A stretch of 64,000 nt of DNA from Hyphomonas sp. (GTDB lineage Bacteria; Pseudomonadota; Alphaproteobacteria; Caulobacterales; Hyphomonadaceae). This document shows, one piece after another, positions 44,170 to 52,420 of the stretch. Position numbers and translations under genes: made by a program. The notes below the pieces were generated by a model. The model was not told where the DNA came from, ran no database searches, and was given only the letters and a program-made list of their open reading frames with translations. Positions within the stretch are counted from its first letter, which is position 1, and each line of letters starts with the position of its first letter. The stretch covers positions 1,302,001 to 1,366,000 of the forward strand of contig NZ_CP051230.1 in assembly GCF_017792385.1 (NCBI RefSeq), given 5' to 3'.

Positions 44170-45249
44170 ATGACAGATTTGACCTCCCCCCTGACTTTCG
44201 CGCACGGCCCGGCCCTGAAGAACCGGTTCGTGCTGGCCCCCCTGACCAATCAGCAGAGCCATGCCGACGGGCGGCTCAGCGAGGATGAGATCCATTGGCT
44301 GTCCAAACGCGCAGAAGGCGGCTTCGGCCTGACCATGACGGCGGCCGCCCAGATTGATCCGCACGGAATCGGGTTTCCGGGCCAGCTGGGATGTTTTGAT
44401 GACGCCCAGCTGCCGGGCCTGCTCGAACTGGCGGCGAAGATCAATGCCGAGGGCAGCCATTCGGTCGTGCAGCTGCATCATGCCGGCATGCGCACACCGC
44501 ACGATCTCATCGAGGGCAAGCCGGTCTGCCCGTCCGACAATGAGGAATTCGGCGCACGCGCCATGACGCTGGCGGAGGTCGAACAGGTGCGGGACGATTT
44601 CATCGCCGCAGCGGTGCGGTGCGAAGCCGCCGGGTTCCACGGTGTGGAAGTGCATGGCGCGCATGGCTATCTGCTGTGCCAGTTTCTCAGCGCAGAGATA
44701 AACACCCGCGACGACCGCTATGGTGGAAGTCTCGAGAACCGTGCCCGCCTGACCTTCGAGATCGTTGACGGAATCCGTGCGGCTTGCGGGCCGGATTTCT
44801 CGCTTGGCCTGCGCCTGTCGCCGGAACGCTTCGGCATGGATCTGGGTGAGGTGCGCGAGGTTGCCCGCCGCGTCATGGCGGAAGGCCGCATCGATTATCT
44901 CGACATGTCCCTGTGGGACGTCTTCAAGACGCCGGTGGACGAAGCCTATCAGGACCGGCGCCTGGTTGACTGGTTCACCGACCTGCCGCGCGGGGACGTG
45001 AAGCTGGGGGCTGCCGGCAAGCTGCTGACCGGTGCAAAATGTCATGAAGCGATGCGTGCGGGCCTCGATTTCGTGGTGATCGGGCGCGGCGCCATTCTGC
45101 ATCATGATTTCCCGAACAAGGTGGCGGCGGATCCGGATTTCGAACCGGCAGCGCTGCCGGTGTCGCGGGCGCACCTGGCGCAGGAAGGCCTCGGCGAAGC
45201 GTTCATCGACTATATGAGCGGCTGGAAAGGCTTCGTGGAGGCGGCCTGA
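44170..45249 (+). CDS. Old Yellow Enzyme-like NADH:flavin oxidoreductase
   Basis: 359 residues. PALKNRFVLAPLTN at the N-terminus is the FMN loop, VVQLHHAGM (about 98), GVEVHGAHGYLLCQFLS (about 160-176) and NTRDDRYGGSLENRARL are signature blocks of the NADH:flavin oxidoreductase TIM barrel. Substrate could be an enoate or an aromatic ring; not inferable. It sits between aroA and cmk, interrupting an order that is usually contiguous in alphaproteobacteria. Confidence 0.92.
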   Translation: MTDLTSPLTFAHGPALKNRFVLAPLTNQQSHADGRLSEDEIHWLSKRAEGGFGLTMTAAAQIDPHGIGFPGQLGCFDDAQLPGLLELAAKINAEGSHSVVQLHHAGMRTPHDLIEGKPVCPSDNEEFGARAMTLAEVEQVRDDFIAAAVRCEAAGFHGVEVHGAHGYLLCQFLSAEINTRDDRYGGSLENRARLTFEIVDGIRAACGPDFSLGLRLSPERFGMDLGEVREVARRVMAEGRIDYLDMSLWDVFKTPVDEAYQDRRLVDWFTDLPRGDVKLGAAGKLLTGAKCHEAMRAGLDFVVIGRGAILHHDFPNKVAADPDFEPAALPVSRAHLAQEGLGEAFIDYMSGWKGFVEAA

Positions 45250-45295
45250 CGCCCCGGCTTGACTTGGGGTGCGGGATCGCTCACTTCCCGCCCCC

Positions 45296-45934
45296 ATGAT
45301 TATTGCGATTGATGGAACCACCGCGTCGGGCAAGGGCACGATCGCGAAACGGCTGTCGGCCCATTACGGCCTGCCGCACATGGATACGGGCCGGCTGTAT
45401 CGCGCCACGGGTGTTGCGGCGCTCCGTGCTGGGGCCACTCTGTCAGATGCGGCCGCGGTGGCGACGATCGCGCGCCAGCTGGACCTGGCCGAATTCGACG
45501 AAGCGGATTTGCGTACGGCCGAGGCAGGCAAGGCCGCGAGTGTCGTGGCGGCCATCCCCGAAGTGCGGCAGGCCCTGTTCGAATTGCAGAGGGCCTTCGC
45601 AACCCAGCCGATTGGTGCGTTGCTGGACGGCCGGGACATCGGCACGGTGATCGCGCCGGAAGCGGACGCCAAGCTCTGGGTGGATGCCCGGGTCGAGGTG
45701 CGCGGGGAGCGTCGCTGGAAGGAATTGCAGGGGCAGGGCAGCGACCTGTCGCTGGACGAGGTGATCGAACAATTGCGCGTCAGGGACCAGCGGGACCAGT
45801 CGCGCAAGGATGCGCCCGCCGAAATGGCCGCAGATGCTGTCTTGATCGATACGAGCGACCTGACTATAGAGGCCGCAGTGGAAAAGGCGATTGCCGCTGT
45901 CGAGGCAGCGATCGCCCGTGGAAACCGCACCTGA
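45296..45934 (+). CDS. cmk: Cytidylate kinase
   Basis: 212 residues. The P-loop GTTASGKGTIA is at about 7-17, then HMDTGRLYRA and LDGRDIGTVIAP, the CMP-binding segments. It phosphorylates CMP/dCMP. ATG 45296 is the first start inside the conserved N-terminus; no Shine-Dalgarno is visible. rpsA follows after 148 bases, the conserved alphaproteobacterial order. Confidence 0.93.
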   Translation: MIIAIDGTTASGKGTIAKRLSAHYGLPHMDTGRLYRATGVAALRAGATLSDAAAVATIARQLDLAEFDEADLRTAEAGKAASVVAAIPEVRQALFELQRAFATQPIGALLDGRDIGTVIAPEADAKLWVDARVEVRGERRWKELQGQGSDLSLDEVIEQLRVRDQRDQSRKDAPAEMAADAVLIDTSDLTIEAAVEKAIAAVEAAIARGNRT

Positions 45935-46082
45935 AGGGGCCTCTCCTCCTGATCGGAGGGCCTCAAATCCAAACAGGCTGCACCACTTCAAATTTACAGA
46001 GACCACGCTCACGGGTCGTTCTGAGCAGGCTGCAATGGTGCACGCCTGCCTTGAGCCGTTCGACCCGTCCGAAGGAACCCCA

Positions 46083-48083
46083 ATGTCTGACAATTTCAAT
46101 CCCACGACCGACGATTTCGCGGCAATGTTCGAATCGTCCACGGCTGCCAGCGCGATGCAGGAAGGCCAGGTCATTCCGGCCACTGTCATCCGCATCGACA
46201 ATGATGCCGTGCTGGTCGACATCGGTCTGAAGACCGAAGGCCGCATCCCGGTCAAAGAATTCTCGATGGAAGACAAGGAGCCGGCCCCCGGCGATATCGT
46301 CGATGTCTATCTTGATCGCATCGAAAACGCGCTGGGCGATGCCGTCCTGTCCCGCGACAAGGCCCGCCGCGAAGAGCGCTGGATCAAGCTGGAAAAGAGC
46401 TTCAACGACGAAGAGCCCGTCAAGGGCGCCATTTCCGGCCGCGTCAAGGGCGGCTTCACCGTCGACCTGGGCGGCGTGAATGCCTTCCTGCCGGGCAGCC
46501 AGGTGGACATCCGCCCGGTCCGCGACGTTGGCCCGCTGATGGGCGAAGTCCAGCCCTTCCAGATCCTCAAGCTGGACCGTGCCCGTGGCAACATCGTCGT
46601 GTCGCGCCGCGCGATCCTCGAAGAGAGCCGCGCCGAACAGCGCGCCGAGATCGTGTCCGACATGGCTGAAGGTGATGTCCGCAAGGGTATCGTCAAGAAC
46701 ATCACCGATTACGGTGCGTTCGTTGACCTTGGCGGAATTGACGGCCTGCTGCACGTCACCGACATGAGCTGGAAGCGGATCAACCATCCGTCCCAGGTTG
46801 TGGAAGTCGGCCAGGAAGTCGAAATCCAGATCATCAAGATCAATCCGGAAACCCAGCGTATCTCGCTCGGCATGAAGCAGCTCGGCTCCGATCCGTGGGA
46901 CGGCATCGACGTCCGCTATCCGGTCGGCGCCCGCCTCAAGGGCCAGGTCACCAACATCACCGATTACGGCGCCTTCGTGGAGCTGGAAGATGGTGTCGAG
47001 GGCCTGATCCACGTGTCCGAAATGAGCTGGACCAAGAAGAACGTCCATCCGGGCAAGATCCTGTCGACCTCCCAGGAAGTCGATGTGGAAGTCCTGGACG
47101 TGGACTCCGAGAAGCGCCGCATCTCGCTTGGCCTGAAGCAGACCATGGACAATCCGTGGACCGCTTTCCTGGCAGAGCATCCGGTGGGTACCGAGATCGA
47201 AGGCGAAGTTCGTGGCATCACGGAATTCGGCCTGTTCATCGGCCTCGGCCCGGACCTGGACGGCATGGTTCACATCAACGACATCGCTTGGGACAAATCC
47301 GGCGAGCAGGCCATCGAGACCTACAACAAGGGCGACATGGTCAAGGCGAAGGTGCTGGACGTCGACGTCGACAAGGAGCGGATCTCGCTCGGTATCAAGC
47401 AACTGTCCGGCGATCCGATCGAGGCTCCGGCCGATGGCGGTGCCGGCGTGAAGCGTGGCTCGACCGTCACCTGTACGGTCACGGAAGTCACGTCTGGCGG
47501 CATCGAGGTCGAGTTCGGCTCTCCGGCGATGAAAGCCTTCATCCGCCGCTCCGACCTGTCCCGCGACCGCGCGGACCAGCGTCCGGAACGCTTCGCAGTC
47601 GGCGACAAGGTCGATGCGAAAGTCGTGTCGGTTGACCGCTCCTCGCGTCGTGTCTCGCTGTCCATCAAGGCCCTCGAGATCGCGGAAGAGGCAGAGGCCG
47701 TGGCACAGTACGGATCGGCTGATGCCGGTGCGTCTCTGGGCGACATCCTCGGCGCTGCGCTCGCTTCCTCGGGCGCTGGCAAGGAAACCTCGGAAAAGGT
47801 CACCCCGACCCCGCCGAGCACGGATGGCAAGGCAACCGCTGATGCTTCCGCGCTGGACGAGAAGGGCCGCCTGTCCGGTCCGCAGGGCGACGCTGACGAT
47901 CTGAAGCAGATCAAGGGTGTTGGTCCGGCCTTCGAGAAGAAGCTGAACGAAGCCGGCATCTACCATTTCTGGCAGATTGCTGCGCTGACCGATGCCCAGA
48001 TCGCGACCCTCGAAGAGGAAGTCGGCACGTCTGGCAAAGGCGCGGAATGGAAGGCACAGGCCGGCGAACTCGCCGACGCCTGA
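46083..48083 (+). CDS. rpsA: 30S ribosomal protein S1 with C-terminal HhH extension
   Basis: 666 residues, about 100 longer than usual. Six S1 domains start near 31, 115, 201, 286, 373 and 458; domains 3 and 4 (NITDYGAFVDL, NITDYGAFVEL) are the most conserved, and the sixth is more divergent. After residue 550 comes a low-complexity Ala/Thr/Ser linker, then about 605-666 a helix-hairpin-helix-like domain (DDLKQIKGVGPAFEKKLNEAG). S1 binds mRNA to the 30S subunit. AAGGA lies 7 bases before ATG 46083. ihfB follows, with two dyads in the gap. Confidence 0.94.
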   Translation: MSDNFNPTTDDFAAMFESSTAASAMQEGQVIPATVIRIDNDAVLVDIGLKTEGRIPVKEFSMEDKEPAPGDIVDVYLDRIENALGDAVLSRDKARREERWIKLEKSFNDEEPVKGAISGRVKGGFTVDLGGVNAFLPGSQVDIRPVRDVGPLMGEVQPFQILKLDRARGNIVVSRRAILEESRAEQRAEIVSDMAEGDVRKGIVKNITDYGAFVDLGGIDGLLHVTDMSWKRINHPSQVVEVGQEVEIQIIKINPETQRISLGMKQLGSDPWDGIDVRYPVGARLKGQVTNITDYGAFVELEDGVEGLIHVSEMSWTKKNVHPGKILSTSQEVDVEVLDVDSEKRRISLGLKQTMDNPWTAFLAEHPVGTEIEGEVRGITEFGLFIGLGPDLDGMVHINDIAWDKSGEQAIETYNKGDMVKAKVLDVDVDKERISLGIKQLSGDPIEAPADGGAGVKRGSTVTCTVTEVTSGGIEVEFGSPAMKAFIRRSDLSRDRADQRPERFAVGDKVDAKVVSVDRSSRRVSLSIKALEIAEEAEAVAQYGSADAGASLGDILGAALASSGAGKETSEKVTPTPPSTDGKATADASALDEKGRLSGPQGDADDLKQIKGVGPAFEKKLNEAGIYHFWQIAALTDAQIATLEEEVGTSGKGAEWKAQAGELADA

Positions 48084-48088
48084 GGCCG

Positions 48089-48163
48089 CTGATCCGGGCT
48101 TCGGATCAGTATTCTAAAATTGATGAAATGTTTGCGGCGGGGGCCTAGCGCTCCCGCCGCAAA
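48089..48163 (+). promoter_or_regulatory. Two consecutive hairpins between rpsA and ihfB
   Basis: The first stem CTGATCCG/CGGATCAG (48089-48109) has 8 perfect pairs and a 5-base loop. The second TTTGCGGCGGG/CCCGCCGCAAA (48131-48163) has 11 perfect pairs and an 11-base loop. Neither is followed by a T run, so attenuation, processing or rpsA feedback are alternatives to termination. Confidence 0.6.
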
Positions 48164-48182
48164 TGCGTTTAATATCAAAGAC

Positions 48183-48482
48183 ATGCTGAAGTCGGAATTG
48201 ATCGCAAAACTCGCTGTGGAATACAGCCACCTGCGCCAGGAAGACCTGGAACGGGTGGTCAATGTCATTCTGGACGAGATCGGCTCTGCGTTAGCGCGGG
48301 GCGACCGTGTTGAATTGCGCGGATTCGGAGCATTCTCCGTCCGGCAGCGCGATGCGCGCAAGGGGCGCAATCCCCGTACCGGCGAATCCGTGGATGTGCC
48401 GGCGAAATCAGTGCCGTTCTTCAAGGCCGGCAAGGAATTGCGCGCCCGCGTGAATGGCGGCGTGGACCCGGAAGCCCGCTGA
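48183..48482 (+). CDS. ihfB: Integration host factor subunit beta
   Basis: 99 residues of the HU/IHF fold. LRGFGAFSVRQRDARKGRNPRTGE (about 46-69) is the DNA-binding beta-arm signature. IHF bends DNA at specific sites and acts in replication, transcription and recombination. It follows rpsA as is typical. ATG 48183 gives the family N-terminus MLKSELIAKL. Confidence 0.93.
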   Translation: MLKSELIAKLAVEYSHLRQEDLERVVNVILDEIGSALARGDRVELRGFGAFSVRQRDARKGRNPRTGESVDVPAKSVPFFKAGKELRARVNGGVDPEAR

Positions 48483-48587
48483 CCCCACTTGCACCTGGAA
48501 CTGAGTGTGACGTCTTGACGCGCCGATCAAATGCCCGGCGTATTTCAGCCATCGCTTAAATTTCCTTGCACGAAAAGGGGGCTTACC

Positions 48588-48998
48588 ATGCTCAAGGAAT
48601 TCAAAGAGTTTGCCATGAAGGGCAATCTGGTGGACATGGCCGTTGGCTTTGTCATGGGGGGCGCATTCGCCACGGTTGTCACGGCCTTCATCCAGGGCGT
48701 GTTCCTGCCACTTCTGGCGCCGATCATGGGCGGTCTCGACCTGTCGGCCCTGACCTACACGGTCTCGCCGGCCGAGCTGAACGAAGCCGGAGAAGTGGTC
48801 AAGGAAGCGGCCGTTGTCGAACTCGGCAACTTCATCTCCGCCATCATTTCCTTCCTGATCGTTGCTTTTGTCATGTTCATGATTATCAAGGGCATGAACA
48901 ACATGAAGAAAAAGGAAGAAGAAACGGCTCCGGCGGCACCGCCGCGCCAGGAAGTTCTTCTGGAAGAAATTCGCAACCTGCTGGCCAAGCAAAGCTGA
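48588..48998 (+). CDS. mscL: Large-conductance mechanosensitive channel
   Basis: 136 residues, the usual length. The first transmembrane helix with its gate is at VDMAVGFVMGGAFATVVTAFI (about 14-34) and the second at about 78-100. The C-terminal helix LLEEIRNLLAKQS is the cytoplasmic bundle. The channel opens under membrane tension to release osmolytes. AAAAGGGGG precedes ATG 48588, and a strong terminator follows. Confidence 0.95.
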   Translation: MLKEFKEFAMKGNLVDMAVGFVMGGAFATVVTAFIQGVFLPLLAPIMGGLDLSALTYTVSPAELNEAGEVVKEAAVVELGNFISAIISFLIVAFVMFMIIKGMNNMKKKEEETAPAAPPRQEVLLEEIRNLLAKQS

Positions 48999-49076
48999 GG
49001 GCTGCGACCGGAATTCATGAAGGGTTAAGCATCGTGTGTTTACCTTCATGGATCGTAGAGTACAGGTAGAGTAGTG

Positions 49077-49108
49077 AGGGGCGGCCTATTTGGCCGCCCT
49101 TCTTTTTT
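49077..49108 (+). terminator. Rho-independent terminator of mscL
   Basis: Eight-base perfect stem GGGCGGCC/GGCCGCCC (49079-49099) followed by a T-rich run TTCTTTTTT, 78 bases after the mscL stop. Confidence 0.88.
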
Positions 49109-49141
49109 GCCTGCAACCCGTCGCGCCCTAGCTGGCCCCTC

Positions 49142-49852
49142 ATGAATGCCATTGTGTTTGGAGCATCGGGCGGGATCGGCCGCGCCCTCGTCGAGGCGCT
49201 GGTCTCCCGCGACCAGTACACGTCCGTGTTTGCGGTTTCCCGGCAGGGCACAGCCCCCGACGGGGCGATACCGCTGAAGGCAGACGCGCTGAACGATGCA
49301 GATCTCGAAGCTGTTGCGGAAACGGTTGGCAGCGCCGGGGACCTAAGGCTGTGCCTGACCGCGATTGGCCAGCTTCACGATGATGGCGCGTTACAGCCTG
49401 AAAAATCCTATCGCCATCAGAGCCGGGAAGGCTTCGAGGCGATATTCGCGGCAAACACAATCGCGCCGGCCCTGATTGCCAGACACATGCTGGGGCAGAT
49501 GCCGCGACAGGGGCGGTGGGTGTTCGCGCCATTGTCGGCGCGGGTGGGCTCGATCAGCGACAATCGCCTCGGCGGCTGGCACGCCTATCGCGCCTCGAAA
49601 GCCGCGCTGAACATGCTGGTGCGGAATTATGCGATCGAATGCGGCCGGACGAATGACGCGGCGATCTGTGTGGGCCTTCATCCGGGCACGGTGGACACGG
49701 GGCTGTCGGCACCATACCAGGCGAATGTGCCCGACAGGCAATTGTTCTCTCCCGCCCGGTCGGCCGGCTATTTGCTGGATGTGGTCGACCGCCTCACACC
49801 TGCAGACAGCGGCCATGTGCTCGACTGGGCGGGCAAGCGCATCGCGCCCTAG
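49142..49852 (+). CDS. SDR-family oxidoreductase (CsgA-like)
   Basis: 236 residues. FGASGGIGRAL (about 6-16) is the dinucleotide motif; NTIAPALI and the catalytic YRASK (about 148-152) follow with the LSARVGS serine block. It resembles the CsgA-like SDRs of unknown substrate. There is little recognisable ribosome site before ATG 49142. It sits between mscL and xerC. Confidence 0.85.
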   Translation: MNAIVFGASGGIGRALVEALVSRDQYTSVFAVSRQGTAPDGAIPLKADALNDADLEAVAETVGSAGDLRLCLTAIGQLHDDGALQPEKSYRHQSREGFEAIFAANTIAPALIARHMLGQMPRQGRWVFAPLSARVGSISDNRLGGWHAYRASKAALNMLVRNYAIECGRTNDAAICVGLHPGTVDTGLSAPYQANVPDRQLFSPARSAGYLLDVVDRLTPADSGHVLDWAGKRIAP

Positions 49853-49901
49853 GCCAGCGTCAGGCAAGGCAAAGTTAAGACCGGGCTGACAAACTGGGCC
49901 G

Positions 49902-50801
49902 ATGGACATGCTAGCCGATTTCACTGCCTATCTGACCGATGAACGCCGCATGGCGGACAAGACGGTCGAGGCATATCGCAGTGATTTGGCGGGCTTTCTG
50001 GGCTTTCTGGCGATTCATCTGGGCGATGCGCCGACGCCTCAGCGGCTGGGCAAATTGCGCGCCCGGGATGTACGGTCGTTTCTGGCGCAACGCCGGCGGG
50101 ACGGGCTGGCGGATGCCTCGATTGCGCGGCTGCTGTCTTCCATCAAGGCGCTGTATCGCTGGCTGGGCCGGACGCACGGGATCGAGAATGCCGAAATCGC
50201 CTATCTTCAGGGGCCGCGCAGACCGCAGCGCCTGCCGCGGCCTGTATCGGTGGATGCGGCAAAGGACCTGATCGAGGAAGCGGGGACGGATCCGGACTCC
50301 GAAGCCTGGATCAATGCACGCGATGCGGCGGTCCTGTCCCTGCTCTACGGGGCGGGTCTGCGCATTTCCGAAGCGCTCGGCCTGACCGGTGCGGACCTGC
50401 CGGCACCGGAGCGGCTGCGCATTACCGGAAAGGGCGGCAAGGTGCGGATCGTGCCGCTGATCCCGGCAGTGCGGGACGCGGTGAATACCTATGCCGAACT
50501 TTGCCCCTATGCGCTGGGCCGGGGAGACGCCCTCTTCCGGGGCGCAAAGGGCGGGGCGCTCAATCCCCGCCTGATTCAGGGCCTTGTCCAGAAGCTGCGC
50601 GCGGTGCTCGGCCTGCCGGACACGGCGACCCCCCATGCCTTGCGGCATGCCTTCGCGACCCATCTTCTGGCCGGCGGCGCAGACCTGCGGGCGATCCAGA
50701 CCTTGCTGGGTCACGCCTCCCTGTCGACAACGCAGGTCTATACCGGCGTGGATGCCGAACGCCTGCGGGATGTGCATGCAGCCGCCCATCCGCGCGCCTG
50801 A
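49902..50801 (+). CDS. xerC: Tyrosine recombinase XerC
   Basis: 299 residues. The N-terminal core-binding domain (about 3-85) is followed by the catalytic domain with Arg in GLRISEAL (about 153), Lys in GKGGK, HALRHAF (HxxR, about 244), LLGHASLSTTQVYT with the nucleophile Tyr about 282. XerC with XerD resolves chromosome dimers at dif in division. Length and lack of adjacent phage genes point to the chromosomal XerC rather than a mobile integrase. Confidence 0.9.
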   Translation: MDMLADFTAYLTDERRMADKTVEAYRSDLAGFLGFLAIHLGDAPTPQRLGKLRARDVRSFLAQRRRDGLADASIARLLSSIKALYRWLGRTHGIENAEIAYLQGPRRPQRLPRPVSVDAAKDLIEEAGTDPDSEAWINARDAAVLSLLYGAGLRISEALGLTGADLPAPERLRITGKGGKVRIVPLIPAVRDAVNTYAELCPYALGRGDALFRGAKGGALNPRLIQGLVQKLRAVLGLPDTATPHALRHAFATHLLAGGADLRAIQTLLGHASLSTTQVYTGVDAERLRDVHAAAHPRA

Positions 50802-50899
50802 CCCGTCTTGAGAAACCCTTTCAAATTGCCCAATCCTGCCTTAATTGCCGGTAATGCTCGTCCGGTAGCCTGGGGAGGTCTGCAGAAAGGATTGGCGCC

Positions 50900-51433
50900 A
50901 TGGGTGTCAGAAGGAACGCGGTACTGGGCCTGATCACGCTGGCAGCCTTCATTGGCTGCGGTCTGATGGCCAATGCACAGGAGAGCCAGGTCGACTATGA
51001 CGGGTTTCTCGGATTGTCGGCAGAGATCGCGGACTATCGGGAGTCGCGGCTTGTCGATCTCGACACGTTTAACCGGATGAAAGCGGAGCCGGGCACGATC
51101 GTGCTCGACACGCGCAGCGCCGAGGCGTTCCAGATGGGACACATTGCCGGGGCGGTGCACCTGAACTTCTCCGACTTCACCGATGAGAAACTGGCCAGGG
51201 TGATCCCGTCGAAGGCCACGCGCATCCTGATCTACTGCAACAACAATTTCACCGACAATGTCGCGCCCGTGCCGGTGAAACGGATTGAACTGGCCCTGAA
51301 TGTTCCGACCTTCATCAATCTCTATGGCTATGGCTATGAGAACATACAGGAACTGAACGGCGCCTATTCGCTGGCAGATCCGGACATCAACTGGGTGGGA
51401 GAGGTGCCGTCCCGGCAGGCATTCCAGCCCTAG
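50900..51433 (+). CDS. Exported rhodanese-like domain protein
   Basis: 177 residues with a signal peptide (MGVRRNAVLGLITLAAFIGCG…NAQ, cut near 27). The rhodanese domain has LDTRSAEAFQMGHIAGAVHLNFSDF (about 69-93) and the active-site loop IYCNNNF with Cys114. Its acceptor is unknown. Most rhodanese-like proteins move sulfane sulfur or act as redox or scaffold domains. It is followed by ferredoxin-NADP reductase on the same strand. Confidence 0.85.
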   Translation: MGVRRNAVLGLITLAAFIGCGLMANAQESQVDYDGFLGLSAEIADYRESRLVDLDTFNRMKAEPGTIVLDTRSAEAFQMGHIAGAVHLNFSDFTDEKLARVIPSKATRILIYCNNNFTDNVAPVPVKRIELALNVPTFINLYGYGYENIQELNGAYSLADPDINWVGEVPSRQAFQP

Positions 51434-51534
51434 GACTCTTCAGTAAAACTCAACTGTCCATCTGACGCATTGCAATCCGCGCAACCACACGTCATGTGAC
51501 GCCGCGAGACATTGCAAGAGCGAGATGCCCTGAC

Positions 51535-52350
51535 ATGACTGCAGATGCGACGCCCGTTGCCGCCAAGAAGGTCAACCCGAACGCGCCGACCGAGGAAACC
51601 GTCCTCGAGGTAAAACACTATACAGACCGGTTGTTCCGCTTCCGGCTGACCCGTCCGTCGACCTTCCGGTTCCGGTCCGGCGAATTTGTCATGATCGGCC
51701 TGTACAAGGATGATGGCCGGCCGCTGTTGCGGGCCTATTCCGTTGCCAGCCCGAGCTGGGACGAAGAGCTGGAATTCTATTCGATCAAGGTACCGGACGG
51801 CCCGTTGACCTCCCGCCTGCAGGCGATCCAGCCGGGCGACAAGGTGCTGCTCGGCAAGAAACCGACCGGGACGCTGGTGCATGATGCGCTGGTGCCGGGA
51901 AAGCGGCTCTATTGTTTCTCCACCGGAACCGGGTTTGCACCGTTTGCCAGCGTCATCCGTGATCCGGAAACCTATGAGAAGTTCGACGAGGTCATCGTCA
52001 CGCATACCTGCCGCCAGGCCGCGGAACTCGACTATTCGAAAGAGATTGTCGAAGAGACGCTGAACCATGAATTTCTGGGCGAACTGGCCCGGGGCAAGCT
52101 GCGCCGCTATGGCAGCTGCACGCGCGAAGACTATGAATACAAGGGCCGGATCACCGACCTGATCGAGAGCGGGAAACTGTTCGAGGATCTGGGTGTGCCG
52201 CCGCTGAATCCGGAAACCGACCGGGTGATGATCTGTGGATCCATGGAGATGATCCAGGACGTGAAGGCATTGATGCTGAAGGCCGGCCTGACCGAAGGGT
52301 CGAACGCGGCCCCGGCTGAATTCGTCATCGAGAAGGCCTTCGCCGGCTAG
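51535..52350 (+). CDS. fpr: Ferredoxin/flavodoxin-NADP reductase
   Basis: 271 residues. The FAD-binding RAYSVASP (about 63-70) and FYSIKVPDGPLTSRL, then the NADP-domain CFSTGTGFAPFASVIRDPETY (about 128) and MICGSMEM are typical of bacterial plant-type FNRs. The enzyme moves electrons between NADPH and ferredoxin/flavodoxin for Fe-S and stress functions. A short upstream extension (51496) is rejected as non-conserved. Confidence 0.9.
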   Translation: MTADATPVAAKKVNPNAPTEETVLEVKHYTDRLFRFRLTRPSTFRFRSGEFVMIGLYKDDGRPLLRAYSVASPSWDEELEFYSIKVPDGPLTSRLQAIQPGDKVLLGKKPTGTLVHDALVPGKRLYCFSTGTGFAPFASVIRDPETYEKFDEVIVTHTCRQAAELDYSKEIVEETLNHEFLGELARGKLRRYGSCTREDYEYKGRITDLIESGKLFEDLGVPPLNPETDRVMICGSMEMIQDVKALMLKAGLTEGSNAAPAEFVIEKAFAG

Positions 52351-52420
52351 ATTGCCGGGCGCGTACGTCTTGGCGCTGGCGCGTCGGCATGGTTAATCTT
52401 CCCGCGTGGGAGGACGTATC

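Noticed and set aside
48498..48523. GGAAC-N17-CGCG upstream of mscL, resembling an EcfG stress promoter
   Set aside because: The -10 element should be CGTT; only two of four bases match.
49902..50801. XerC considered as a mobile-element integrase
   Set aside because: Length, domain match and neighbours fit chromosomal XerC; no att repeats, tRNA or phage genes nearby.
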